This document shows positions 27,765 to 37,600 of a stretch of DNA of 64,000 nucleotides, piece after piece (position 1 is the stretch's first letter; the number at the start of each line of letters is the position of its first letter). Location of the stretch: assembly GCF_000974785.1 (NCBI RefSeq), contig NZ_BBWV01000003.1:682001-746000 (forward strand). Direction: 5' to 3'. The translations under genes and the position numbers were made by a program. This stretch comes from Flavihumibacter petaseus NBRC 106054. Its GTDB lineage: Bacteria; Bacteroidota; Bacteroidia; Chitinophagales; Chitinophagaceae. The notes beneath the pieces are model-generated. The model saw only the letters and a program-made list of their open reading frames with translations, had not been told where the DNA came from and ran no database searches.

Positions 27765-30700
27765 TTGGGAAAACTACTGCTTATACCATTGCTGATCGTA
27801 CTCGCGACGGGACTTTCCCGGGCACAATCGACTATTGGCCCCGGCAAGTCGTCTCCCGCTTCCAACCTCCGCGAAAAATACCTTCCGGTTCATGCCGGGC
27901 TCACGGTAATCGACAGCTCCTCACTGATCCCCAACACGGTTCATATTCCGGGCATTCCGGCACACTGGTACACCGTCGACTGGCTGAATGGAACCGTTTA
28001 CTGGAAGCAGGTGCCCCCCATAGACTCTGTACTGGTTCGTTACCGTGTGCTGGGGAGCAGGCTGAATGCCAGCAGGCAGCGGCTCAATTTTGACAGTATT
28101 GCCAACAGCTACGCCAGCCAGCAGGAATTGCGGAAGGCTTATGGAGATCCCAATGCAGACAACGAATTTTTCAATTTTGGCAATATCACGTACAACGGCA
28201 GTTTCGGAAGAGGGATTTCCTTCGGCAATGCCCAGGATGCAGTGGTTACTTCCAACCTCAATCTCCAGATCAGCGGTTACCTTGCCGACAGTATTGAGAT
28301 CGCAGCTGCCATTACCGATAACAATATTCCCATTCAGCCTGACGGAACCACCCAACAGCTGAACGAGTTTGACCGGATCTTCCTGCAATTCAAAAAGAAC
28401 GGCTGGGCCCTGAGTCTCGGCGATATCGATCTGCGGCAGAACCGCAATTACTTCCTGAATTTCTATAAAAGGCTACAGGGTGCTTCTTTTGAAAATACAT
28501 CCACCATCGGAAGAAATATTACCAACAGTACGCTCTTCAGCGGATCGATTGCCAAGGGGAAATTCACGCGGAATGTATTTGATGGCATGGAGGGCAACCA
28601 GGGGCCGTACCGCCTTACCGGCGCCAATGATGAATTGTACTTCGTGGTGCTTGCCGGAACGGAACGGGTATTTATCGATGGTGAACTGATGCAACGGGGA
28701 GAAGACCGCGATTATACGATCAATTACAATACGGCTGAGATCACCTTCACGCCAAGGCGGATGATCACCAAAGACCGGCGCATCCAGGTGGAGTTTGAAT
28801 ATGCAGACAGGAACTACCTGAATACGAACCTGTACCTCGCCAATGAAACGAATTTTGGAAAAAGGTTTCGGTTGCGGATGGGTGTGTTTTCCAATAATGA
28901 CGCCAAAAACTCACCCATCAACCAAACGCTGGATCCTCAACAAAAACAGTTCCTGTCAGCAATCGGTGATAGTGTACAATATGCTTTCTACCCGGTGGCC
29001 CAGATCGATACGTTTTCTCCTTCCAAAATCCTCTATAAAAAAGTGGAGATTGAAAACAACGGGCTGAAAGATTCGATCTATATCTATTCTACCAATCCCG
29101 ACAGTGCACGGTATAATCTATCCTTCGTGGATGTAGGTGCGGGGAAGGGCAATTATGTGCCGGACCTCAATGCGGCGAATGGTAAAGTGTACAAATGGGT
29201 GGCGCCTGTCAACAATGTTCCGCAGGGGCAGTATGAAGCGGCAACTTTCCTGGTGACGCCCAAGCGCCAGCAGGTGCTGACGTTTGGCGGCGATTACCAG
29301 GTGGACAACCGAACCCTGATCAGTGCGGATGTGGGCATGAGCCGGTATGATATCAATACCTTTTCCACTAAAGGAAAAGGCAACGACCGTGGACTTGCCG
29401 GACGACTACAGCTGAAGCACGTGATCCCGATCAGCAGGGGCAGGCGTATCCAGGGTGACGGCTCCGTGGAATGGGTGGAACACAGTTTCAAGCCCCTGGA
29501 GCGTTTGCGCAATGTGGAGTTCACCCGTGACTGGGGATTGCCGCTGGTGGTGCAGCCTGCTGATGAAACGATGTTCAGCGCCGGCCTTGAGCTGGGGGAC
29601 GACAGGAACAACAAACTCCGGTACCAGCTGACCGGTTATAACCGGAGTGATGGCTTTTCGGGTATCCGTAACAGTTTGACCCAGTTGCAGGAAACGAAAG
29701 GCTGGCGGTTCAACAACCAGGTCAGCATGACAAGCTCAGAAAGCGGCACGGATAAGGGATACTTTTTCCGGCCCACGTTCGATATTTCCAAAACGTTGTC
29801 AGGACTGCAGAACTATACCCTCGGCGCCAGTTATTCGCTCGAGCAGAATATAGCCCGGTACAAACAAAGCGATACCATCACGCCTTACAGTTTCTCCTTC
29901 GATGTCCTCAAAGTATATCTGAACTCTGATGATAAGAAGCCGAACCGCTGGGGCGTCAGTTATTATACCCGGGCAGACCAGATGCCTGCCGGATCCAAAA
30001 TGGAACGGACGGACCGAAGCCAGAACATCAGCCTGATGACGGAGTTGCTGAAAAGCCAGGCGCATCAGCTTCGCCTGAACACCACCTACAGGGTGCTGAA
30101 GGTAGATCACAAAACAGTCGCCAATACCGCGTCAGACAAAAGCCTGCTGGGCCGGATGGAATACGCCGTTAATGAATGGAACGGGATGCTGAGTGGTAAC
30201 GTATTATATGAATTGGGGGCAGGGCAGGAGCAGAAGCGCGATTATGCATTCCTCGAAGTGCCTGCCGGCCAGGGGGAGTATGCGTGGTTTGATTATAACG
30301 GGGATGGTGTGCAGCAACTGAATGAATTCGAGATCGCACAATTCTCTGATCAGGCAAAGTTCATCCGCATATTCACTCCTACCAATGACTTTGTGAAAGC
30401 CAGTTACAATAGCTTCAATTATAGCCTGGCGCTGAATCCGAGGAATGCGATCGAACTGGCGACCGCCAGCGGCCTGAAGAAATTCATAGCCAGGATCAGC
30501 CTGCAGAGCAGCCTGCAGTTATCGCGCAAACAGATTTCTGATGGCATCAGCCAGTTCAATCCTTTCAGCAAGAATTTCGATGACAGTACCCTGATCACCC
30601 TGGCGAATATCTGGGTGAACAGCCTTGCGTTTAACCGGTTCAGTTCGAAGTGGGGATTTGACATCAGTCAGTCCCGCAATCGGGGGAAAATATTACTCAC

Positions 30701-31250
30701 CTATGGGCTGGAAAGCCGCGCCCTGGATGACTTTACCTTTCGGACCCGATGGAATCTTACGCGCAAAATCACGTTCGAGCTTACCGGTAAAACCAACATG
30801 AATGAACTGGAAACGGCGAATGCGCAGTTTGATAACCGCAATTACCGGATTGACGGAAAATCACTGGAGCCGAAGCTGAGTTTTACCCAGGGGGCGAATT
30901 TCCGCGTGAGTGGCGGCTATCGCTATGGCCGCAAGGAAAACCGCGAGGGCGCAGGGGAAATCTACCTGTCCAATGCCTTTAATACAGACATCAAATACAA
31001 TATTCTGCAAAGTACTTCCGTTCAGGCCAGGTTCACGTATAACACTATCAAGTATCCTTATGCGACGAACAGTACGGTCAGTTATGTGATGCTGGATGGC
31101 CTTCAACCGGGTCGAAACCTGTTGTGGACGCTGGATCTTACCAAGAGGCTTGGCAGGAATCTTGAAATGAATATACAATATGAAGGAAGAAAACCTGGTG
31201 ATACCAGGATCATACACATTGGCCGTGCCGGATTGCGTGCGATCCTTTAA
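27765..31250 (+). CDS. Large exported envelope protein with SprA-like repeats
   Basis: 1161 residues beginning with a signal peptide (LLLIPLLIVLATGLSRAQS). The only start in position is TTG at 27765; no in-frame ATG or GTG lies upstream before the frame loses signal character. Around residues 195-345 it has modules resembling SprA of the type IX secretion/gliding apparatus: NRNYFLNFYKRLQGASFE, then GPYRLTGAND and FIDGELMQRGEDRDYTIN. The remainder is long, beta-rich and Tyr/Asn-rich, ending GRAGLRAIL, consistent with an outer-membrane barrel. It is half the length of true SprA, so this is a relative, not SprA itself. Role unknown. Confidence 0.75.
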   Translation: MGKLLLIPLLIVLATGLSRAQSTIGPGKSSPASNLREKYLPVHAGLTVIDSSSLIPNTVHIPGIPAHWYTVDWLNGTVYWKQVPPIDSVLVRYRVLGSRLNASRQRLNFDSIANSYASQQELRKAYGDPNADNEFFNFGNITYNGSFGRGISFGNAQDAVVTSNLNLQISGYLADSIEIAAAITDNNIPIQPDGTTQQLNEFDRIFLQFKKNGWALSLGDIDLRQNRNYFLNFYKRLQGASFENTSTIGRNITNSTLFSGSIAKGKFTRNVFDGMEGNQGPYRLTGANDELYFVVLAGTERVFIDGELMQRGEDRDYTINYNTAEITFTPRRMITKDRRIQVEFEYADRNYLNTNLYLANETNFGKRFRLRMGVFSNNDAKNSPINQTLDPQQKQFLSAIGDSVQYAFYPVAQIDTFSPSKILYKKVEIENNGLKDSIYIYSTNPDSARYNLSFVDVGAGKGNYVPDLNAANGKVYKWVAPVNNVPQGQYEAATFLVTPKRQQVLTFGGDYQVDNRTLISADVGMSRYDINTFSTKGKGNDRGLAGRLQLKHVIPISRGRRIQGDGSVEWVEHSFKPLERLRNVEFTRDWGLPLVVQPADETMFSAGLELGDDRNNKLRYQLTGYNRSDGFSGIRNSLTQLQETKGWRFNNQVSMTSSESGTDKGYFFRPTFDISKTLSGLQNYTLGASYSLEQNIARYKQSDTITPYSFSFDVLKVYLNSDDKKPNRWGVSYYTRADQMPAGSKMERTDRSQNISLMTELLKSQAHQLRLNTTYRVLKVDHKTVANTASDKSLLGRMEYAVNEWNGMLSGNVLYELGAGQEQKRDYAFLEVPAGQGEYAWFDYNGDGVQQLNEFEIAQFSDQAKFIRIFTPTNDFVKASYNSFNYSLALNPRNAIELATASGLKKFIARISLQSSLQLSRKQISDGISQFNPFSKNFDDSTLITLANIWVNSLAFNRFSSKWGFDISQSRNRGKILLTYGLESRALDDFTFRTRWNLTRKITFELTGKTNMNELETANAQFDNRNYRIDGKSLEPKLSFTQGANFRVSGGYRYGRKENREGAGEIYLSNAFNTDIKYNILQSTSVQARFTYNTIKYPYATNSTVSYVMLDGLQPGRNLLWTLDLTKRLGRNLEMNIQYEGRKPGDTRIIHIGRAGLRAIL

Positions 31251-31301
31251 CCAATGATTCACTTTTTTTTAAATAATTTCGCCCACTATTAAAATCCTTG
31301 T

Positions 31302-31850
31302 ATGAAAAGATTCAGTTTATCGATTTTGTGTTTATGCATTTTCATGGTTGCTGCCCGTGCCCAGGACAGTGAATACAAATCAGCCATTGGTGGCAGGTTG
31401 AGTACGGGTTATTATGAGTTGCTTTCTGCTTCCTACAAAACGTTCATTACCGAAAAGGGTGCGATTGAATTGGATCTTGGTTTTCGTCCGCGGACCTATA
31501 ATTATCCCGGCGACAAGATCAATTGGGTAACATTGGCATTTTCCGCTGCCTACCAGCATCATTTTCCCATCCAGCCAGTTCCCGGATTGCAATGGTATAT
31601 TGGAGGTGGTCTGACCGCGTACAATTCTTTCAGTGATGATGATCATTATACCGGGTTTGGCCTGGGAATCTTCCCTACCGGCGGTATTGATTACAAATTC
31701 GGCAATATTCCCCTGAACCTGTCTGCCGATTTCCGTCCCACCTTCAGCCTGGTAGATCCTTACGATAGTGATGATCCTTACCACTATAATGGTTACAATT
31801 CTTTCAATGGTGGTAATGTAGGGGTGTCTGTGCGTTACACTTTCCGTTAG
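31302..31850 (+). CDS. Small outer-membrane beta-barrel protein
   Basis: 182 residues with signal peptide (LCLCIFMVAARAQD). The mature region alternates polar and aromatic residues as in eight-stranded barrels (for example ASYKTFITEKGAIELDLGFR, WYIGGGLTAYNSF) and ends VGVSVRYTFR, with C-terminal aromatic as expected for outer-membrane insertion. A TAATTTCG box lies upstream. Related to the many OmpA-like/OprF-like small barrels of Bacteroidota; specific role unknown. Confidence 0.75.
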   Translation: MKRFSLSILCLCIFMVAARAQDSEYKSAIGGRLSTGYYELLSASYKTFITEKGAIELDLGFRPRTYNYPGDKINWVTLAFSAAYQHHFPIQPVPGLQWYIGGGLTAYNSFSDDDHYTGFGLGIFPTGGIDYKFGNIPLNLSADFRPTFSLVDPYDSDDPYHYNGYNSFNGGNVGVSVRYTFR

Positions 31851-31872
31851 TAAACATCATTTGATGATAGCG

Positions 31873-31902
31873 ATTCCGGCCATAGTGCCGGAATTTTTTT
31901 TT
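31873..31902 (+). terminator. Rho-independent terminator after the small barrel gene
   Basis: ATTCCGGC (31873-31880) and GCCGGAAT (31887-31894) form a perfect 8-bp stem followed by a run of eight further T bases. Confidence 0.88.
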
Positions 31903-31994
31903 GGTGGTGAGCGGGTAATTTAAAAACAGCAATTGGTAAATCCGGAAAAGATGGTCGTGTGTATATGCCTGTATTTTTATTAAAATACGATTGT

Positions 31995-34532
31995 ATGCCC
32001 GGGCACAACGCTAAAGTCATTTTACTTGTATTGTTATTGTCACTAACAACTGCGCTTGCTTTTTCTCAGCAATTGCCTTCACGAATGGGCCAGGCCGGCA
32101 CCCTTTCATTTGATGATGGCTGGCTGTTCAGGCGTTACGGGCTGCAGGCAGACGGTTTCAGTGTAGCTGAGGAAGCGAATATATCAGCCGTTGATTTTAA
32201 GGATGCCGGCTGGCAACAACTCAAACTGCCGCACGATTGGGCGATTACCGGCCCCTTCAGAATTGATCTGGCCGGAGAGACCGGAAAACTACCGTGGAAA
32301 GGAATCGGCTGGTACCGTAAGCATTTTGCGCTTCCTGCAGGGGATGCGGGGAAACGGATATTTATAGACTTTGACGGGGCAATGGCTTATGCGGAGGTTT
32401 GGCTGAACGGGCACTATATCGGCAAATGGCCTTATGGTTACAGCTCCTTCCGGATGGACTTGACACCGTACATCAAAGCTGGCCAGGAAAATGTGATTGC
32501 GGTCAGGCTGGATACAGAAAAATGGGATTCCAGGTGGTATCCCGGCGCGGGCATTTACCGGCATGTCTGGCTCGTGAAGACAGACCCGGTGCATGTAGGG
32601 CACTGGGGAACGACCATTACGACGCCGGAAGTGTCTGCGGCTGCTGCTGCTATCAAATTGAATACGGTGGTGGTTAATCATTCCGGTAAACCCGTTAGCG
32701 CTGCCATCCGCTCAACGCTTTTTGAGGTGGATGCCCATAACAGGATCATACGGGAAGCGGGATCGATGCCTGTTACCAGCGTTTTTGTCGGTGCTTACGA
32801 TTCAGTTGTATCCGTCAGCCGGACCAGTATGAAGCATCCGAAAATATGGGACCTGGAGCATCCCAACCGGTATATCGCAAAAACCAGTATCGAAGTAAAA
32901 GGCAAAATAACGGACACCTATTACACTGTTTTCGGGATCAGGACGATCAGGGTAACAGCGGACAGCGGTGTATTGCTAAACGGAAGACGGGTACAGATCC
33001 AGGGCACCTGTAATCACCACGATCTCGGGGCATTGGGCGCTGCGATGAATAAAAGCGCCCTGCGCAGGCAGTTGTCCATTCTGAAAGAGATGGGGTGCAA
33101 TGCGTTGAGAACATCCCATAATCCGCCTGCGCCGGAATTGCTGGAACTTGCAGACGAGATGGGGTTCCTGGTGTGGGATGAAGCGTTTGATGCCTGGAAA
33201 ACCGGCAAGAAGAAAAATGACTACAATAAGATTTTCACGGAGTGGCATGAGAAGGACCTGGCAGCTATGGTACGCCGGGATAAAAATCATCCATCCGTAT
33301 TTATCTGGTCAATTGGCAATGAAGTGATGGATCAGCAGGATGTAGCGCTCACCCGCATGCTGGTTGATATTGTACATAAGGAAGACCCCACAAGACCGGT
33401 ATCCAATGGCTATAATGATCCGGACGGAGGCCGGTCATCAGGCGCCGCTCAGGCATTGGATATTATGGGAGTCAATTATTTTTTCAGTCAACAACCTGTT
33501 TGGGATAAAGATCCCCGTTATGCGCAGAAACCTACGATTGGAAGTGAAACTTCATCCTGTCTCAGTACAAGAGGCGAATATTTTTTCGGATCACCCTACA
33601 GGAACTGGCAGATCAGTTCCTACGATGTGGCTAAACCAGGCTGGGGATGTATTCCAGATACCCAGTTCAATATATTGCAGCGGATGCCACGGCTGCTGGG
33701 AGAGTTTGTGTGGACGGGCTTTGATTACCTGGGAGAACCCACGCCCTATGGTTCTGATGAGACCAACCTGCTGAATTTCAGAAATGATCCCGCAAAGCGC
33801 GATTCGCTGGAGAAAAAGCTGGCCGAAATGAAGGCGAAGAATCCGCCTTCCCGCAGTAGTTATTTTGGCATCGTCGACTTGTGTGGGTTTCCCAAAGACC
33901 GGTATTACCTGTACCAGTCGGTATGGCGGCCTGAATTGCCGATGGCTCACCTGTTGCCGCACTGGAACTGGCCGGGCAGGATTGATTCTATTGTGCCGGT
34001 TCATTTGTATACATCCGGTGATGAAGCCGAGCTATTTCTTAACGGTAAAAGTCTCGGAAGAAAAAAGAAAATGGCGGGAGATTACAGGCTGATCTGGGAT
34101 AGCGTGGTGTACCAGCCGGGAAAGCTGACAGCGATAGCTTATAAGCAGGGCAGGCGGTGGGCGACAGACAGTGTGCAAACAACAGGAACAATGTCAGGGT
34201 TGAACCTGACGGCAAATCAGCAAACGGTCATCAGTAACGGAGAAGAGTTGCTGTTTGTCACTGCGACGGTGGTGGATGAAAACGCCATGCTGGTACCTGG
34301 TTCCAGCCCGCCTGTTCAGTTTGACGTGGAAGGGCCGGGTGACATAGTTGCTACCGATAACGGTGATCCGACAAGTTTTGAATCCTTTCAAAGCCACACG
34401 AAGGCAGCGTTTAACGGGATGGTATTGGTGATTGTAAAGCCAAAACCAGGGCTGTCTGGTAAGCTGCAGCTACATGCCCGAAGCGCCGGATTGCAGCCAG
34501 CTTCTGTGTCAGTGGAAATAAAGCAGCGGTAG
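31995..34532 (+). CDS. GH2-family exported beta-galactosidase-like enzyme
   Basis: 845 residues from the ATG at 31995, which gives a proper signal peptide (VILLVLLLSLTTALAFSQ); a start at 31959 is in frame but less likely. GH2 order is intact: sugar-binding domain (WYRKHFALPAGDAG, AEVWLNGHYIGKWPYGYSSF), immunoglobulin-like domain, then TIM barrel with RTSHNPPAPELLELADEMG and acid/base Glu in FIWSIGNE; nucleophile Glu is in LLGEFVWTGFDYLGEP. A C-terminal beta domain follows. Family members hydrolyse beta-galactosides or beta-glucuronides. First of three glycosidases in a row on this strand. Confidence 0.9.
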   Translation: MPGHNAKVILLVLLLSLTTALAFSQQLPSRMGQAGTLSFDDGWLFRRYGLQADGFSVAEEANISAVDFKDAGWQQLKLPHDWAITGPFRIDLAGETGKLPWKGIGWYRKHFALPAGDAGKRIFIDFDGAMAYAEVWLNGHYIGKWPYGYSSFRMDLTPYIKAGQENVIAVRLDTEKWDSRWYPGAGIYRHVWLVKTDPVHVGHWGTTITTPEVSAAAAAIKLNTVVVNHSGKPVSAAIRSTLFEVDAHNRIIREAGSMPVTSVFVGAYDSVVSVSRTSMKHPKIWDLEHPNRYIAKTSIEVKGKITDTYYTVFGIRTIRVTADSGVLLNGRRVQIQGTCNHHDLGALGAAMNKSALRRQLSILKEMGCNALRTSHNPPAPELLELADEMGFLVWDEAFDAWKTGKKKNDYNKIFTEWHEKDLAAMVRRDKNHPSVFIWSIGNEVMDQQDVALTRMLVDIVHKEDPTRPVSNGYNDPDGGRSSGAAQALDIMGVNYFFSQQPVWDKDPRYAQKPTIGSETSSCLSTRGEYFFGSPYRNWQISSYDVAKPGWGCIPDTQFNILQRMPRLLGEFVWTGFDYLGEPTPYGSDETNLLNFRNDPAKRDSLEKKLAEMKAKNPPSRSSYFGIVDLCGFPKDRYYLYQSVWRPELPMAHLLPHWNWPGRIDSIVPVHLYTSGDEAELFLNGKSLGRKKKMAGDYRLIWDSVVYQPGKLTAIAYKQGRRWATDSVQTTGTMSGLNLTANQQTVISNGEELLFVTATVVDENAMLVPGSSPPVQFDVEGPGDIVATDNGDPTSFESFQSHTKAAFNGMVLVIVKPKPGLSGKLQLHARSAGLQPASVSVEIKQR

Positions 34533-34639
34533 TGTTAATCAAGACGCACTTTTTTTTTCGTCACTAGCCCTTCTGGTCGATAAGGTTGTCTTATATATCG
34601 AATTATACCAGAAAGGGTACTTTAATATTTAAGACCGTG

Positions 34640-37600
34640 ATGAAAATTATCTTTTTCTTTTTGTCTGTGGTTCCGGCTTTGGCGCTGTGCCAGGAACAAC
34701 AATGTACCATCGATCTCCGCCGGGTGAATGAACCAGCAAAACCGGCGGTGATCAACATGACAGGTAAAGACCCTTCGGGACAGACCTTATCGGTGAACAG
34801 CAGCTATTTTGAACGGGATGGCAAACCCTGGATGCCCCTGATGGGAGAGTTGCATTATAACAGGGTGTTACCTGCTTTCTGGAACAGTGAGATCGCGAAG
34901 ATGAAAAGCGGCGGCTTGTCAGTTGTGGCTACCTATGTTTTCTGGAACGAACATGAACAGCATCCTGGTACCTGGGACTGGCGGGGCAATCGTGATCTGC
35001 GGCAATTCCTGGAGACCTGTCAAAGTAATGGCATGTATGTCTGGTTAAGGATAGGTCCCTGGAGCCATGGCGAGCAATTGCATGGAGGATTTCCGGAGTG
35101 GATTGAACAAATGAAAGGGAAGAGGACCAATGATCCCGCCTACCTGGAAGCAGCATCAAAACTATTTAAGCAGATCGGTAGTGTTACTGCGGGAATGTAT
35201 TTTAAGGATGGCGGCCCGGTAATCGGAATACAACTGGAAAATGAATATGCTTCCGGAAAGCAGGGACATATTTCAACGTTAAAAAAAATGGCTCAGGCCG
35301 CTGGTATTGAACCCGTGTATTGGTCGGTAACGGCCAATACTGTATTCGATGATGAGGCTATGGAAGTAATTCCGCTACAGGGTGCCTATCCCTACAGGGG
35401 CTGGGAGGCTGGTGGCGGGAAAGCAACCAAAGATTTCCTGTATGGCAATGACCAGTGGATCATGGACGACGCACTCGGCAAAGTGTTCTATGATGTACAC
35501 AAATTTCCGAAAGGCATGTGTGAGCAGGGATGCGGCAGCCAGATGACCTTTGCCAACCGTTTCGTGGTTGACCCGCATATCGTCGAGGCCCACTTGCAGA
35601 ATCAGGTTGGCAGGGGGATGAACCTGGTTGGTTATTATATGTTCCATGGGGGAACACAAACGCCGGGATTGAAGGAGCCAGGCCTTCCGGAGAGTTATGA
35701 TTTCCAGGCGCCCATCGGGGAATACAATGAATTGCGGCCTTCTTACCGGTATCTCAGGATACTGCACCAGTTCATCAATGACTTCGGCAGCGATCTTGCC
35801 CAAATGCAGGTGGTTGAACCGGAATATCCGGTAAAAGATCCATTGGATACCATACAACTGCGCTATTGCACCCGTGTAAAAGACAATTCGGGTTTTGTTT
35901 TTCTGAACAATGCCCAGGTACGGGTGGATATGCCGGATAAGAAGGTTCACCTTCAGGTTAAGCTTCCGGGCGAGACCATCGATTTTCCTTCATTTTGGTT
36001 GAAAGGAAAGACGAGTCCGGTGCTGCCATTCAACCTGTCAGTGAATGGCGTGCGGATCAAATATGTGACCGCGCAGTTGATGTGCAGAGTGGCCAATGGA
36101 AGTGATACGTTACTTTTTTTTCAACGATTGCCGGGCACGGAACCGATAGCTGCATTTGATGCCGCAACCCTGAAAAGCATTGATCAGCCGGCAAAATTCT
36201 TTAAGCAAAAAAATGGAGTGACCGCAATTTCTGTCGGCCAAAGAAAAAGTATTTCGGTGACAGCGGGCAATGGCAGTAGGGTGATCATGATATTCCTCAG
36301 CAGGCAGGAGGCGGAAAATGCTGTGAAAATACAGGCTGGTGAAAAAGAAGCGATGATCATTTCTACTGCGGATGTGAACTTCGATGATGGCCAGATCAGG
36401 TTGAGCCAGTTAGGCAAGCCATCTTTTCAGTTTACGATTTATCCTTCCGGCATTAAATATTTTTCTCCAACGGCAATAACCAGCAAGGGCACGATTTCGG
36501 ATGTGGTTGTAATTAAAGGTGAGGCCGTTAAGTTGCCTGTACAATTGAAGGAATCACCCTCGGGAATGATGGAACTTATTGTGCCGGAAAATATTCCTGC
36601 AGCATTGGAGGATGTTAAGGTGAACATTGATTATCTCGGCGGGGCTGCTAAGCTATTAAATGATAAAGGTGTGGTAGTAGGTGACCACCTTTTTAACGGA
36701 ACTACCTGGGTGGTGGGAATCAACAAGTTCTTGGGGAAAGGAAATTTGCGTATTGCAACAGAACCATGGAATGATAACATCACCGGAGTTGCTCCTGCTA
36801 TCGTCCAACGCGTGAAGGCGGCAAAACCTGGTGTAGTGAAAGTAACGATTGTGCCTGAGTACAAGGTGCAGGTGGACATCATTCCTGATTCCCTTCCCGC
36901 AGCCGTTTCTGCCGCGTCATTTGGAGCAATTCCAAATGATGATTTCAACGACAGGTCAGGGCTTCAAAATGCAGTGGATTACTGCAGAAAAAACAGGATC
37001 AGGCGATTATTGATTCCGCCTGGAACTTACAAGATTTCAGATGGCCGCGCAATACAGTTGATGCAGGATGTCATGAGCCACAAAATGGGACGCAATTCCC
37101 AGGATATCATTTATACACCTTATTACGACTATGTCAGGGGCATCAGGTTTGATCGTATTAACGACCTGGAGGTAATCGCAGACGGCGCCGTGTTTATGGT
37201 TGAAGGCTGGATGGAGCCCGTATCCCTTGAGAATTGTAAAGGAGTAACCATCCGGGGACTGACCATTGACTATGCAACACCGCCTCACAGCGAAGGATTG
37301 GTGACAGGGGCAACAGAAATGTATTTTGATATCAGGTTTAACGATGCATTTTTTGTGAAAGACAGCCTGGTGATGAACCGGATCATGTTTTGGGATAAGA
37401 CCAGGAACCGGCTGGCCGGAGAAACGATTTATTTTCCTGACAGCAGCCGAATGATTGGTACCGACCTGTTGCGGGTCTGGGCAAAGCACCCGCCTGGCAT
37501 TACCGGGATGATGGCATTGGTAAATCACACCTTCCATTTCCGTCCGGCAGTACTTCTCCTCGAATCATCAGCAACTACACTAGACCGGGTAACCATCCAT

